64,000 nucleotides of DNA from an uncultured Fluviicola sp. (GTDB taxonomy: Bacteria > Bacteroidota > Bacteroidia > Flavobacteriales_D > Crocinitomicaceae): contig CAJVYC010000015.1 of assembly GCA_913009205.1 (NCBI GenBank), positions 1-64,000 on the forward strand. Direction: 5' to 3'. The translations under genes and the position numbers were made by a program. Shown piece by piece: positions 25,968 to 34,596 of the stretch. The first letter of the stretch is position 1; each line of letters starts with the position of its first letter. The notes under the pieces are model-generated. The model ran no database searches. It worked only from the letters and a program-made list of their open reading frames with translations, and was not told the DNA's origin.

Positions 25968-27398
25968 TTAAAATTCATAAGTTCCAATGTCTCTGGCGGG
26001 ACCTGTTGGTCTTCCTGCGCCAGTAATACTAACACCTACAGCTGGTCCAATTGTGTTGGGGTACGCGTTGCTTCCACCATCTCGCAAAGGCCCTGTTGTA
26101 TATGTAAAGTTCTTTTCTGTTATATCCGTAAATTGAGGATCGATATTCCAAAGGTTTCCATTCCCAGTAAAGAAAGGATCTGTGAAAATGTCGTCACTTT
26201 TAATAAGGTTATTGGCCATTAAGAAATTCAGCGCGATTCCCGGATCTGGAATTGTATCATAAGCCAATTCATAGTCGGCAAAGCCATAAATAACACTATT
26301 CGTAATCGTTCCTTCATTGATGCTGGCAATGTAATCTATATTGTCTCGAACGAAGTGGTTGCTTATTCCAACCGCTGCTCCAGGTGTTGCAACATTTCCA
26401 TATCCCAACAAATGACAATGATTAAAGTTGAAATCTCCTCCTTCTAAAACCAAAAGGGAATGAACTCCATTTCCAGAGATCAAGCAATTTTCAGCTTTAA
26501 TTCTAGCTCCAGAATATAGGAAAACGCCATAACTCGCACAGTTTTGAATCACGGTGTTAGAAACTTTGAGCGTGTAATCTGTATTCGCAGGGTCTTCGCT
26601 AAACATGTGAATTCCAGATGTCGCATTCTTTATAACAGCATAATTAATAGTACTCGGCAATGCTTCTTGCATATAGATACCGTAATAAGCACCTGAAATA
26701 TCATCGTAAGCTGCTTCGAGTCGATCTCCTTGGAACGTCACCGGGTTGGATTCACTTCCTTCAATATTTAATTGGCCTTTGTAATTAAATAAATAGGCTC
26801 CGTCATGAAGATAAATTTTCGTTCCTTGCTGAATGTTGAGGCTCGTAGCTGAATCAATAATGGCTGCTCCATAAATAACATGGGGTTTATCATTGGGCCA
26901 AACACCAGAGTTTATATCCAGTATTCCTTGAGAAAATATAGTTGTATGAAAGTAAGCATCCTGTCCATAGGCTATGAGTGCGACTTCTTGATCCTTTCCG
27001 TTTGTCCTAAATCGAACTTGATCTTCAATAATCATTGGGGTTGTTCCATTATTTGGATCTAAAGTGACTTCGACAAAGACAAATAAACTGTCATTTCCTT
27101 CCAATTCTATTTTTGCATGATTGGTTCCTGAGATTCCATCAATATTAATTCTAAAGGGCGAAGCAGAGCCGCCCATTAGTTCAATTTGCTCAATAGTGAT
27201 TGTTTTGCTGTTGTTATTGTAGATTTTGAACTGTTGAGTTGTCGATCCTATAGTGGTGAAAACAGTATCAAACAACACGGTGTCTCGGCTAAACGAAAGA
27301 TTTTCAGTAGAATAGAATGTTGTCTTCTTGCAGCTTGATACGCTCGCAATTGTTACCAGTAAGGCGAAATAGAAGAAATAGATGTAGGACTTGTTCAT
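25968..27398 (-). CDS. Right-handed beta-helix surface lipoprotein
   Basis: A 476-residue protein with a lipoprotein signal peptide: hydrophobic FYFALLVTIASVSS then Cys23 (lipobox SVSSC, followed by KK). Residues 30-150 form a beta-sandwich of the DUF1573/ASPM-like kind (FSRDTVLFDTVFTTIGSTTQQFKIYNN). Residues 160-440 are parallel-beta-helix coils (GIHMFSEDP, NTVIQNCASYGVFLYSGARI, ENCLISGNGVHSLLVLEGG, NSVIYGF). The final segment IGPAVGVSITGAGRP leading to RDIGTYEF is a common ending in this family of Bacteroidota lipoproteins (choice-of-anchor/pectate-lyase-like). No catalytic residues can be assigned; carbohydrate binding or structural use is inference. Transcribed alone. Confidence 0.85.
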   Translation of the reverse strand: MNKSYIYFFYFALLVTIASVSSCKKTTFYSTENLSFSRDTVLFDTVFTTIGSTTQQFKIYNNNSKTITIEQIELMGGSASPFRINIDGISGTNHAKIELEGNDSLFVFVEVTLDPNNGTTPMIIEDQVRFRTNGKDQEVALIAYGQDAYFHTTIFSQGILDINSGVWPNDKPHVIYGAAIIDSATSLNIQQGTKIYLHDGAYLFNYKGQLNIEGSESNPVTFQGDRLEAAYDDISGAYYGIYMQEALPSTINYAVIKNATSGIHMFSEDPANTDYTLKVSNTVIQNCASYGVFLYSGARIKAENCLISGNGVHSLLVLEGGDFNFNHCHLLGYGNVATPGAAVGISNHFVRDNIDYIASINEGTITNSVIYGFADYELAYDTIPDPGIALNFLMANNLIKSDDIFTDPFFTGNGNLWNIDPQFTDITEKNFTYTTGPLRDGGSNAYPNTIGPAVGVSITGAGRPTGPARDIGTYEF

Positions 27399-27446
27399 TT
27401 TTATATCTTGACTACAAAAGTAACGTAATTAGAAATAGGTTTATTT

Positions 27447-27491
27447 TATCTTTGTTAAAGTTTAGGAATTTAAAAAGTTTATATATCTTTG
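27447..27491 (+). promoter_or_regulatory. Two tandem -7 boxes TATCTTTG before L31
   Basis: TATCTTTG occurs twice, at 27447-27454 and 27484-27491, both exact TAnnTTTG matches. The second ends 37 bases before the L31 ATG (27528); the first may give a longer leader of about 65 bases. Confidence 0.5.
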
Positions 27492-27527
27492 CAACCCCGT
27501 AAGGGAATTAGAGAAATTAATATTGTT

Positions 27528-27782
27528 ATGAGAAAAGATATACACCCAGAGGATTATAGATTAGTTGTGTTTAAAGATATGTCAAACGAATATTCATTTG
27601 TTTGTCCATCATGTGCCGCTTCAAGCGAAACTGTGAAATGGGAAGATGGAAATGAATACCCGCTAATTAAATTAGATATTTCTCATAAATCGCACCCGTT
27701 CTTTACAGGAATTGTTCAATTCGTTGATACTGCAGGTCGTATTGATAAGTTCAACACCCGTTACGGAAAACGTAAGAAATAG
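27528..27782 (+). CDS. rpmE2: Ribosomal protein L31 type B
   Basis: An 84-residue 50S subunit protein. ATG at 27528 starts the family pattern RKDIHPEDYRLVVFKDMSN; the longer open frame from 27489 is leader. It has one CPSC pair but no second pair, so this is the zinc-poor type B L31, identified also by HPFFTGIVQFVDTAGRIDKF and the C-terminal RYGKRKK. It connects the two subunits through bridge B1. Type B forms are often used when zinc is low; whether a second L31 gene exists cannot be seen here. A good terminator follows. Confidence 0.95.
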   Translation: MRKDIHPEDYRLVVFKDMSNEYSFVCPSCAASSETVKWEDGNEYPLIKLDISHKSHPFFTGIVQFVDTAGRIDKFNTRYGKRKK

Positions 27783-27806
27783 AAAGACACTCAAGCTAAA
27801 AATAGT

Positions 27807-27842
27807 AGAGATCATTCCTTTTTGGAGTGGTCTCTTTTTTTG
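27807..27842 (+). terminator. Rho-independent terminator after L31
   Basis: AGAGATCATTCC (27807-27818) pairs with GGAGTGGTCTCT (27824-27835), with two wobble pairs and a short T-rich loop, and runs into a T7 tract. Confidence 0.85.
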
Positions 27843-27943
27843 TGGTATAATTTGTGTTCGGGATTAACAGATTGATTGTTTATAATTAATAGCTCTAGCG
27901 GTCGAATTAAGACCATTGAATTCTAATTTAGTAAGCTTATAAG

Positions 27944-27951
27944 TATCTTTA
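27944..27951 (+). promoter_or_regulatory. -7 box TATCTTTA before WG-repeat gene
   Basis: TATCTTTA differs from TAnnTTTG at one base and ends five bases before the GTG start at 27956, again pointing to a near-leaderless transcript. Confidence 0.4.
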
Positions 27952-27955
27952 GACT

Positions 27956-30061
27956 GTGAGATTAAATCTACATTATACATTGCTTTTTATTCTGCTATTC
28001 ACAGGGGCATCGAATTCTAGTGCTGGAAGTATCGATAAGGGTTATAAGGCACTAGAAGTTCAGGATTATTTCAAAGCAAAAAAGTATTTCACCAAAGGAT
28101 TAAAGTACAATAACTCTGCTGCGTCTCAAGGCTTATCTATTATATATTTCCGCAACGACAATCCATTTCACAATTATGATTCGGCCTACCAATTCATAGT
28201 TCGATCCATTGAAGGTTGGGATATGGTTAAGCAGCGTAAAAAAGACAAATGGGCAAAATATGGATTTACACGAGATAGCATTTTGTCATTGCGTCAAATT
28301 GTAAGTAGTGAATTTTTTAGAATGGCGCGTTCAGATAAATCAGAACTTGCTTATTCGACATTTATACAAAAACATCCTTGGGCAAATGAGAAGGAAGCTG
28401 CTATTGTAACGCGAGATTCAATTGCGTTTTTTGCTGCAGTTAAATTAAATAGTACAGATAGCTACAAGAATTTTGCAGGCAAGTATCCGGAAAGTGTTTA
28501 TGCTGAATTGGCTCGTGAGAATTATTACGACAGTCAGTTCTATGAAGAAACAATTGAAGGCTCTTTGCAATCGTATGTTAGTTTTATCGAATCAAATCCG
28601 AATAGTCCACTGAGACCCTTAGCAGAGAAAAATGTATTTGGGATCTCTACAGCTTCAAATTCTTCCGAGTCTTTTAATAATTTCATCGTCTCATACCCAC
28701 AAAATCGATTTGTAGATACGGCCTGGGTGCAGTTGTATGAGTTTGAATTGTCCAATTACTCTAAAGATGTAATGGAAAAGTTTTTGAAGACAGACGCCCC
28801 ATTTAAAAGTAGAATTAAAAAAGATATAGAGTTGTTCGACTCAATCGCCCTTCCGTATTCAGTGAATTCCAAATATGGATTTATGAACGAGGACGGTAAA
28901 GTCATGATTCGAAGTTCTTACGATTTCGTAGGATTCTTCCAAGAAGGATTGGCTATTGTGGCGCTGAATGATAGGTATGGATTCATTAATAAGCACGGTG
29001 ACCTTCAAATTCCATGTAAGTACGAATCGGTAGGTGATTTTAATAATGGACTTTCAATTGTTGAACTCAACGGAAAGATGGGAATGATTGATCGAAATGG
29101 CCGTTTCTTATTCGAATGTGTTTATCATGATTTGGGCGTGTTTTCCGAAGGAATGGCTTACGCAGGCCTGAACGATAAGTACGGTTATTATGACAGCCAC
29201 GGTAAGGAGGTTATTCCGCACAAGTTTGACGATGCGTATGATTTTAATGATGGAATTGCGAACATAGAAAACGAAGGAAAGCAATCCATAATTAATACGG
29301 CGGGCGATTATGAAATTCCGCTTGCTCACTCAGGAATCAAATTGTATTACGATACACTCTATACTTTTGAGGAAGATGGTTTTTACGGAATCATGAATCA
29401 CAAGGCACAAATTTTTGTTGTGCCTATTTATACAGCAATTAGTTCTGTTCACAACGGATTGGCTATTGCATCAATTCAGGATAGGGTAGTGTATCTTGAT
29501 ACTCTAGGAACCATGGTTATTGACAATGGGTATGAGCCGTATCCAAATTATATTCTGAAAGGTGAATTCATTGATGGTATTTCAATTGCATGGAAGAAAG
29601 GAAAATATGGGAGAATTAATGTGAAGGACGAGATCGTTACTGAATTTAAATTTGAAAACATTGGAATGGGAACAGACCAATTCCCTGGACAAAAGAAAGG
29701 ATTGTGGGGTATTTTTGATTCAAAAGGTAAAGTTGAGGTGACACCATCTTATGAATCGCTTGAGCCGACTGGTAATGGTAATTATATCGCTTCGAGAAAT
29801 TATATAATGGGCGTTATCGATTCGAAAGGCAATACGATTGTTCCATTTTCGTTTAGCGAAGTGGAATCAATTGGCACTGATTTATTCCTGGTTATGCACA
29901 ATGAAAAAGTTGGAATTTATAAAAATGAGAAACTAATTATTCCTGTTCAATACGATCAAATAAGAGTTTTCGATAAGGATTTCTTATTTTTAAGTAAAGA
30001 GGGTCGATTATCGTATTATAATATTTCAAAGGGGAAGCTCATTGAATTGGTTGATAAGTAA
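27956..30061 (+). CDS. Exported WG-repeat protein
   Basis: A 701-residue protein with GTG start and signal peptide (LLFILLFTGASNSSAG). Residues 25-290 are helical with TPR-like features (YKALEVQDYFKAKKYFTKGLKY). Residues 295-690 hold about nine WG-type repeats of 35-45 residues, each with a core like KYGFMNEDGKVMIRSSYD, RYGFINKHGDLQIPCKYE or KYGYYDSHGKEVIPHKFD; WG/YG-F-(I/M)-(D/N) followed by a strand and a Tyr-(D/E) is the hallmark. WG repeats form beta-propeller-like or solenoid structures of unknown binding role. It is first in a three-gene unit; the TonB-like gene begins six bases after its stop. Confidence 0.85.
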   Translation: MRLNLHYTLLFILLFTGASNSSAGSIDKGYKALEVQDYFKAKKYFTKGLKYNNSAASQGLSIIYFRNDNPFHNYDSAYQFIVRSIEGWDMVKQRKKDKWAKYGFTRDSILSLRQIVSSEFFRMARSDKSELAYSTFIQKHPWANEKEAAIVTRDSIAFFAAVKLNSTDSYKNFAGKYPESVYAELARENYYDSQFYEETIEGSLQSYVSFIESNPNSPLRPLAEKNVFGISTASNSSESFNNFIVSYPQNRFVDTAWVQLYEFELSNYSKDVMEKFLKTDAPFKSRIKKDIELFDSIALPYSVNSKYGFMNEDGKVMIRSSYDFVGFFQEGLAIVALNDRYGFINKHGDLQIPCKYESVGDFNNGLSIVELNGKMGMIDRNGRFLFECVYHDLGVFSEGMAYAGLNDKYGYYDSHGKEVIPHKFDDAYDFNDGIANIENEGKQSIINTAGDYEIPLAHSGIKLYYDTLYTFEEDGFYGIMNHKAQIFVVPIYTAISSVHNGLAIASIQDRVVYLDTLGTMVIDNGYEPYPNYILKGEFIDGISIAWKKGKYGRINVKDEIVTEFKFENIGMGTDQFPGQKKGLWGIFDSKGKVEVTPSYESLEPTGNGNYIASRNYIMGVIDSKGNTIVPFSFSEVESIGTDLFLVMHNEKVGIYKNEKLIIPVQYDQIRVFDKDFLFLSKEGRLSYYNISKGKLIELVDK

Positions 30062-30067
30062 AAGAAA

Positions 30068-30835
30068 ATGTTAGAAGCAATTGATAGATATAAATTTGGG
30101 ATACTTGCGGCGTTAGTGTCGTATTTCCTCATTTTTATGTGGACCCAATTCGATACATTGAAATCTGAAGTCATCTTCGTTCCCTTTTCTCAAAGAGGCC
30201 AAATCGATACGCGAGACCAAGAACTTGAATTGACTCCTGATAATGTTGAGGTTTCTGAGACTTTTGCTCAAGACATCTTAAACATGGCGAATAATATTAG
30301 TGACGGTAGAGAGACATCTGACTATAAATTTTTCGAAAATCAGACTCCATTAGAAGCTTCAAAAAGTATTGCAGAATTAGAGCGTCAAATGAAAGACGCC
30401 GCTGGTGGGGCACAAGAGCGCGATAGATTGTCAGGTTTAATTGCAGATCGAAAAGCACGTCAGCAAGAAATATTGAACAACCAAAATAATGAATCAATTC
30501 TAACTGCAAATCCAGGAGGAAATAAAAAATTTGCTGGACAAACTATGGTGAACTTTGACCTGAGTGGTCGTGATGCCTATCAAAATAACAAGTGGTTTGT
30601 TAGAAACCCAGGCTATAAATGCGATAATGGATCTACTGTGCGTGTGCACATCGATATTAAAGTTGGTTCTGAAGGTTATGTAACTTCGGCCTCTTACAAC
30701 AGTTCTAAGAGCTCTGGCGCTTCAAGCTGCGAGATCGGTGCATCTCTGAAATATGCAAAGAAATCAAGGTTTGAATACAAATCATCTGGTGAAGATCAAT
30801 TGGGTTGGATCAGTTATATTTTCATGCCGAACTAA
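30068..30835 (+). CDS. TonB-like membrane-anchored protein
   Basis: A 255-residue protein: one membrane helix near the N-terminus (FGILAALVSYFLIFMW), a periplasmic linker of about 140 residues rich in Glu, Gln and Asn with a coiled coil (AELERQMKDAA), and a C-terminal domain (residues 175-255) resembling the TonB C-terminal fold: VRVHIDIKVGSEGYVTSASY, then SSCEIGASLKYAKKSRFEY and the final GWISYIF. Classical TonB proteins carry a Pro/Lys-rich spacer, absent here, so energising an outer membrane receptor is uncertain. It lies between a WG-repeat protein and an AAC(3)-fold protein, with six and two bases between genes. Confidence 0.7.
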   Translation: MLEAIDRYKFGILAALVSYFLIFMWTQFDTLKSEVIFVPFSQRGQIDTRDQELELTPDNVEVSETFAQDILNMANNISDGRETSDYKFFENQTPLEASKSIAELERQMKDAAGGAQERDRLSGLIADRKARQQEILNNQNNESILTANPGGNKKFAGQTMVNFDLSGRDAYQNNKWFVRNPGYKCDNGSTVRVHIDIKVGSEGYVTSASYNSSKSSGASSCEIGASLKYAKKSRFEYKSSGEDQLGWISYIFMPN

Positions 30836-30837
30836 CG

Positions 30838-31644
30838 ATGATGAATAATATTCAAGGCTCTTATACCTCATTTGCAAGTCAGCTTTCATTGGAAAAAGAT
30901 GACATTCTTTTCATCGCATCCGACATTAAGCAAATGGCGCTTGATTCCCGATCAAATGGGGAACGTTTCGATGTTAATACATTTGTAGAATCATTTCAGG
31001 ATGTTTTGTCAGACGGAACGTTAATTATCCCATCGTATACGGATTACCTTAAAAATGGTGAAACATTCGATCCTACAAAATCGAAACCCTCAACAGGAGC
31101 GTTGGCCAATAAGGTCCTTAGACGCAAAGATTTCATTCGAACCAATGATCCGCTGCATTCTGTTTTTGCTTGGGGAAAACATGCTGAAGAAATCGCGAAC
31201 ATCAATAGCGATAGTACATTGGGAAAGGGAAGTGTTTTTGATTTTCTTTATTCTAAAAAGGCGAAAATGATTTGCATTGATGTTGATTTTCAAAACAGTC
31301 TAACCTTTGTTCATTATATCGAGGAAAAAGAAAAAGTCAGCTACAGAAAGCCATACAACTGGAAAATGAAAATAATTATTGATGAAGTAGAGGCGGAGAA
31401 GGTGTTCACTTTTCACACAAAGAAACCGTGGATTCTCACCGATTTATACGGTCTCCAATTTCAAAGTGCAAAAGACGGTATCAATCAATTGTATTCCTTC
31501 AATAAATCAACGGTTCAGTTTTTTGAATTGTATAAAATGAACGACTACATTCTTGACTATATGAAATCTGGGAATAAGTTGTACACGATTAGTTTGAAGC
31601 ATTTTATTAAGACAATTACAAAGCGAATTTTAAGACGTAAGTAG
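30838..31644 (+). CDS. AAC(3)-fold N-acetyltransferase-like protein
   Basis: A 268-residue cytosolic protein of the AAC(3)/YokD-like acetyl-CoA-dependent family. Matching points are DILFIASDI, GTLIIPSYTDYLKNG (compare gTLvmPtft), STGALANKVLRRKDFIRTNDPLHSVFAWGK (R-x-x-x-P-x-H-S-x-x-A-x-G with the catalytic His) and GKGSVFDFLYSKKAKMICI. Known members include aminoglycoside N3-acetyltransferases, but many act in antibiotic or surface-sugar synthesis; resistance cannot be claimed from this sequence. I start at ATG 30838 (or 30841), two bases after the TonB-like gene; an upstream ATG at 30805 would overlap it by 31 bases. Confidence 0.75.
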   Translation: MMNNIQGSYTSFASQLSLEKDDILFIASDIKQMALDSRSNGERFDVNTFVESFQDVLSDGTLIIPSYTDYLKNGETFDPTKSKPSTGALANKVLRRKDFIRTNDPLHSVFAWGKHAEEIANINSDSTLGKGSVFDFLYSKKAKMICIDVDFQNSLTFVHYIEEKEKVSYRKPYNWKMKIIIDEVEAEKVFTFHTKKPWILTDLYGLQFQSAKDGINQLYSFNKSTVQFFELYKMNDYILDYMKSGNKLYTISLKHFIKTITKRILRRK

Positions 31645-31727
31645 GTTTTATAATTAGAGGTGAGGAATTAGTATGAATTAATCGAATCGTTCATTGAACC
31701 TAAATCTATCAACCAATCTAATTTGTT

Positions 31728-31735
31728 TAAATTTG
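31728..31735 (+). promoter_or_regulatory. -7 box TAAATTTG of menB
   Basis: TAAATTTG matches TAnnTTTG and ends 16 bases before the menB ATG (31752). Confidence 0.4.
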
Positions 31736-31751
31736 CTAAAAACAAAATCCC

Positions 31752-32594
31752 ATGAGTTCAATTAATTGGCAAACCATCAAAGAATATGAAGATATAACAT
31801 TTAAGCAGGCGGATGGAGTTGCGCGAATAGCGTTCAATAGACCCGAGTGCAGAAATGCGTTTCGGCCTAAAACAGTTGATGAATTGCTAGAAGCATTAAA
31901 AATTAGTCATGAACATCCTGAAATTGGAGTGGTCTTGATTACGGGTGAAGGTCCTTCGGAGAAAGATGGTGGTTGGGCATTTTGTTCAGGTGGAGACCAA
32001 CGGGTCCGCGCAAAACGTGGATACGCTGGATTAGATGGTGTAAATAAGTTCAACATTCTCGATGTCCAAAGACAAATCCGTTTTATGAATAAAGTGGTCA
32101 TCGCAGTCGTTCCGGGTTGGTGTGTTGGCGGTGGGCATAGCCTTCATGTCGTTTGTGATTTAACAATTGCAAGCAAAGAACATGCGGTATTCAAGCAAAC
32201 AGATGCTGATGTTGCAAGTTTTGATGGAGGATTTGGGTCGGCCTATTTAGCGCGACAAGTTGGACAGAAACGAGCACGTGAAATTTTCTTTTTGGGAAGA
32301 AATTATTCCGCACAAGAAGCATTTGACATGGGGATGATAAACGAAGTTGTTCCTCACGACGAGTTGGATAAAACAGGATACGACTGGGCACAAGAGATTA
32401 TGTCTAAAAGTCCAACGGCGATAAAAATGCTCAAGTTTGGATTCAATCTAATCGATGACGGATTGGTTGGACAGCAAGTATACGCTGGCGAAGCAACTCG
32501 ATTGGCTTATGGAACGGATGAAGCAGAGGAGGGGAGAAACGCCTTTTTGGAGAAACGACCAAGAGATTTCTCAAAATTCCCGAAGTTTCCATAA
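31752..32594 (+). CDS. menB: 1,4-dihydroxy-2-naphthoyl-CoA synthase
   Basis: A 280-residue crotonase-fold enzyme that cyclises o-succinylbenzoyl-CoA to dihydroxynaphthoyl-CoA in menaquinone synthesis. Clear marks: RIAFNRPECRNAFRPKTVDE, the oxyanion region WAFCSGGDQRVR, VVPGWCVGGGHSLHVVCDLTIAS, QTDADVASFDGGFGSAYLAR and the C-terminal FLEKRPRDFSKFPKFP. Asp151 in QTDADV stands where E. coli MenB has the bicarbonate-binding Gly (QTGPKV). That makes this a type II, bicarbonate-independent MenB like that of Mycobacterium tuberculosis, by established classification. It is transcribed alone; the other men genes are not in this window. Confidence 0.96.
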   Translation: MSSINWQTIKEYEDITFKQADGVARIAFNRPECRNAFRPKTVDELLEALKISHEHPEIGVVLITGEGPSEKDGGWAFCSGGDQRVRAKRGYAGLDGVNKFNILDVQRQIRFMNKVVIAVVPGWCVGGGHSLHVVCDLTIASKEHAVFKQTDADVASFDGGFGSAYLARQVGQKRAREIFFLGRNYSAQEAFDMGMINEVVPHDELDKTGYDWAQEIMSKSPTAIKMLKFGFNLIDDGLVGQQVYAGEATRLAYGTDEAEEGRNAFLEKRPRDFSKFPKFP

Positions 32595-33160
32595 GAGGTG
32601 TGAATTTTCATTCATGTGAACTTTAAGGATTGTTGATGTATTATTTGTCCGATTGAAAAAATAAAGCTGAACTACCAAAAATAAACCGGAAGATTTAGTT
32701 CCGTCTTTTACGAATACACGGGTTCGCTAAACGGATATTTTGTGTGTTTTGTTCCTTGTATAAGGAAGTTATTGGAGTTACTACATTTAACAGGATCGTT
32801 TAGTTAAGATAGTTAAGCAAGCATTAATCGTTTTGATTACATAGAAACCCAGTCAAGCAGGCAAAGAAGACATTAAGTATTGAATGGAAGGACAATATTA
32901 GAGGTTGAAAATTGAATTACAAAAAACAAGCAGCTTGATATACCTTAACTAATTTGTCCAGTTTTTCGTAGGAATTCCATTTTGCAATGTTTCATAAAAC
33001 AAAACATGCCTGTATTGTTTTTCAAAGCCTGTGAATAACAGAAAAAAACAAAAGGCAGCCATCGTGAAATGATCTGCCTTTTTTCTCTAGTTTCATTAAA
33101 GCGTATAATACTCTAACTTATAGTCTTAGACGGTGCATATCTCAGTAACTTAAATCTGTT
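32595..33160. other. Intergenic stretch with small hairpins, no gene seen
   Basis: About 566 bases between the convergent menB and M23 genes. TTCCTT, GTAT, AAGGAA (32752-32767) is a small perfect hairpin, and CGGAA/TTCCG lies just before it. The only strong element is the terminator near 33050. No coding frame was recognised on either strand. Confidence 0.5.
33050..33084. terminator. Bidirectional terminator
   Basis: AAAAGGCAG (33050-33058) pairs with CTGCCTTTT (33074-33082), with A-rich and T-rich flanks, so it can end transcripts from either side. It lies 77 bases after the stop of the M23 gene (minus strand) and well downstream of menB. Confidence 0.8.
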
Positions 33161-34051
33161 TTATTTAACTCGTATTTTTTGTCCGATTTGAAGAACTGTA
33201 TTTTGTGGTATTCCATTTAGTCTGCAAAGTACACTAACCGAGGTTCCATATTTTCTAGCAATTTTCCCTAAATTGTCTCCAGACTTAATTGAATAAACTG
33301 TTCCTGTTTTTAAGTTCGCTGTGCTAACTTGAGTCCTTCCCTGCGCATGCCCCTTTTTACTTCCTCTCGATTTAGAAACCAAATCACAAACCATTGCTTC
33401 CTCTTGCTTTAAACAGAAGTTTTCCAAGTCAAATATTTTCTCAGGATCAAATGCATAGTGGTTGTAACGAACCTCAAAGTGCAAGTGTGGCGAATAAGAA
33501 CGACCAGTGCTTCCGCCTAATCCAATTAATTCTCCTGCTTTAACAACTTGGTTTGGCTTCACCTTAAGCTTCGAAAGGTGCGCGTAATATGTTTCCAATC
33601 CATTAACATGGCGAACAATCACAAGGTAACCGAATCCACCTGAATTGTATTTCGCGTATCTTACTTTTCCATCAAAGGCAGAGACAACCGTATCTCCCGT
33701 TTTTAATGGAATATCAATTCCTTTGTGCTGATAGCTCTGACGGTGACCAAAACCAGATGTCGTTTTACTTTCAACTGGGAAAGCATAGCTCAATGTTGAG
33801 TCCGTAAAATTTAAAATTGAAGAATCTGAATAATTGAATTGAGGATACCAGAAGGTCACGTTATTGTTCCAATCCAATGTGTATATATTAGCGGTATCAA
33901 AAAAACTAGGTTCTTTTACAGGTTTTTCTGTTGTTAAAGAATCTCCTTTTTCTGGATCTCCATTAACCTTTTTCGTTTCTGTTTCCACACTTGCAAATGA
34001 AGAAAATGCAACTATTGACAAAGAAAAGGCAAATAAAATAAATTTTTTCAT
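33161..34051 (-). CDS. M23 metallopeptidase with LysM domain
   Basis: A 296-residue exported peptidoglycan endopeptidase. ATG at 34051 gives the signal peptide FILFAFSLSIVAFSSFAS; a TTG five codons earlier is less likely. Residues 90-205 are the M23/LytM domain with zinc and catalytic motifs GFGHRQSYQHKGIDIPLKTGD (H-x-G-x-D), YYAHLSKLKV and SPHLHFEVRYN (H-x-H). Residues 248-296 form one LysM module (YSIKSGDNLGKIARKYGTSV, LCRLNGI) that binds peptidoglycan. All zinc ligands are present, so it should be active. Transcribed alone, ended by the terminator at 33050. Confidence 0.93.
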   Translation of the reverse strand: MKKFILFAFSLSIVAFSSFASVETETKKVNGDPEKGDSLTTEKPVKEPSFFDTANIYTLDWNNNVTFWYPQFNYSDSSILNFTDSTLSYAFPVESKTTSGFGHRQSYQHKGIDIPLKTGDTVVSAFDGKVRYAKYNSGGFGYLVIVRHVNGLETYYAHLSKLKVKPNQVVKAGELIGLGGSTGRSYSPHLHFEVRYNHYAFDPEKIFDLENFCLKQEEAMVCDLVSKSRGSKKGHAQGRTQVSTANLKTGTVYSIKSGDNLGKIARKYGTSVSVLCRLNGIPQNTVLQIGQKIRVK

Positions 34052-34181
34052 GGATTTAAAATTCAAATTCAGTGCAAAACTATTGTATTTAAGCCAATTG
34101 GACTGATTCTAAAATCCAATATGTGTTAAAGTTTTAGCTGTTTTTGACATGTTAATATTTTTACTGACGAAGGTCCCGAAT

Positions 34182-34534
34182 CTACCACCATTCAATTGGA
34201 GCATTGAATCGTATTCCTATGGTCAGGTTATGAGCGCTGTCATAAGGACTCGTAAGAATATCATTGAAGCGGTATTCGCTGTAAATCATGCCACACCAAT
34301 AACCAATACTTGCAATGGCGCTGAAGTCTTTATAATTGTGAATGTCTTTTGTTGTCAATTTTTGATTGCCATTTTAACAACACCTCTTGCGTAAAGCGGT
34401 AAATTGTAATTGATGCCAATATCCAAGAGTTTCTTTTCCTTGATGTAAATAGAGGCCAATAAAGCTGCTGTTAAATCCAAGGATGTATAACGCTGATCTT
34501 CGTGAACGACAGAAGTATCAATTAAATAGTTCAT
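34182..34534 (-). pseudogene. Frameshifted remnant of an outer-membrane-type beta-barrel protein
   Basis: From ATG 34534 the minus strand reads MNYLIDTSVVHEDQRYTSLD and so on to VVKMAIKN, then TGA (34355-34357). With one base corrected in the T5 run at about 34359-34363 the reading continues LTTKDIHNYKDFSAIASIGY, MIYSEYRFNDILTSPYDSAH and NLTIGIRFNAPIEWW to a TAG at 34182. Alternating polar/aromatic strands and the aromatic C-terminus suggest the last strands of a beta-barrel. No signal peptide precedes it; a terminator lies upstream. It is therefore a truncated and frameshifted relic. Confidence 0.6.
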
Positions 34535-34548
34535 TTAAATAAGATAAA

Positions 34549-34582
34549 AAAACGCCTTGAACAAATCAAGACGCTTTAAAAT
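34549..34582 (-). terminator. Terminator of 3-hydroxyacyl-CoA dehydrogenase gene
   Basis: On the minus strand AAAGCGTCTTGA and TCAAGGCGTTTT pair around a five-base loop (one mismatch, one wobble), followed by a T7 run. It is 15 bases after the stop at 34597. Confidence 0.8.
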
Positions 34583-34596
34583 ATATTTAGATGGGC

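Noticed and set aside
30838-31644. AAC(3)-fold gene as an aminoglycoside resistance gene
   Set aside because: Only family-level motifs are visible, the gene is in an unrelated three-gene unit, and many family members act on other substrates.
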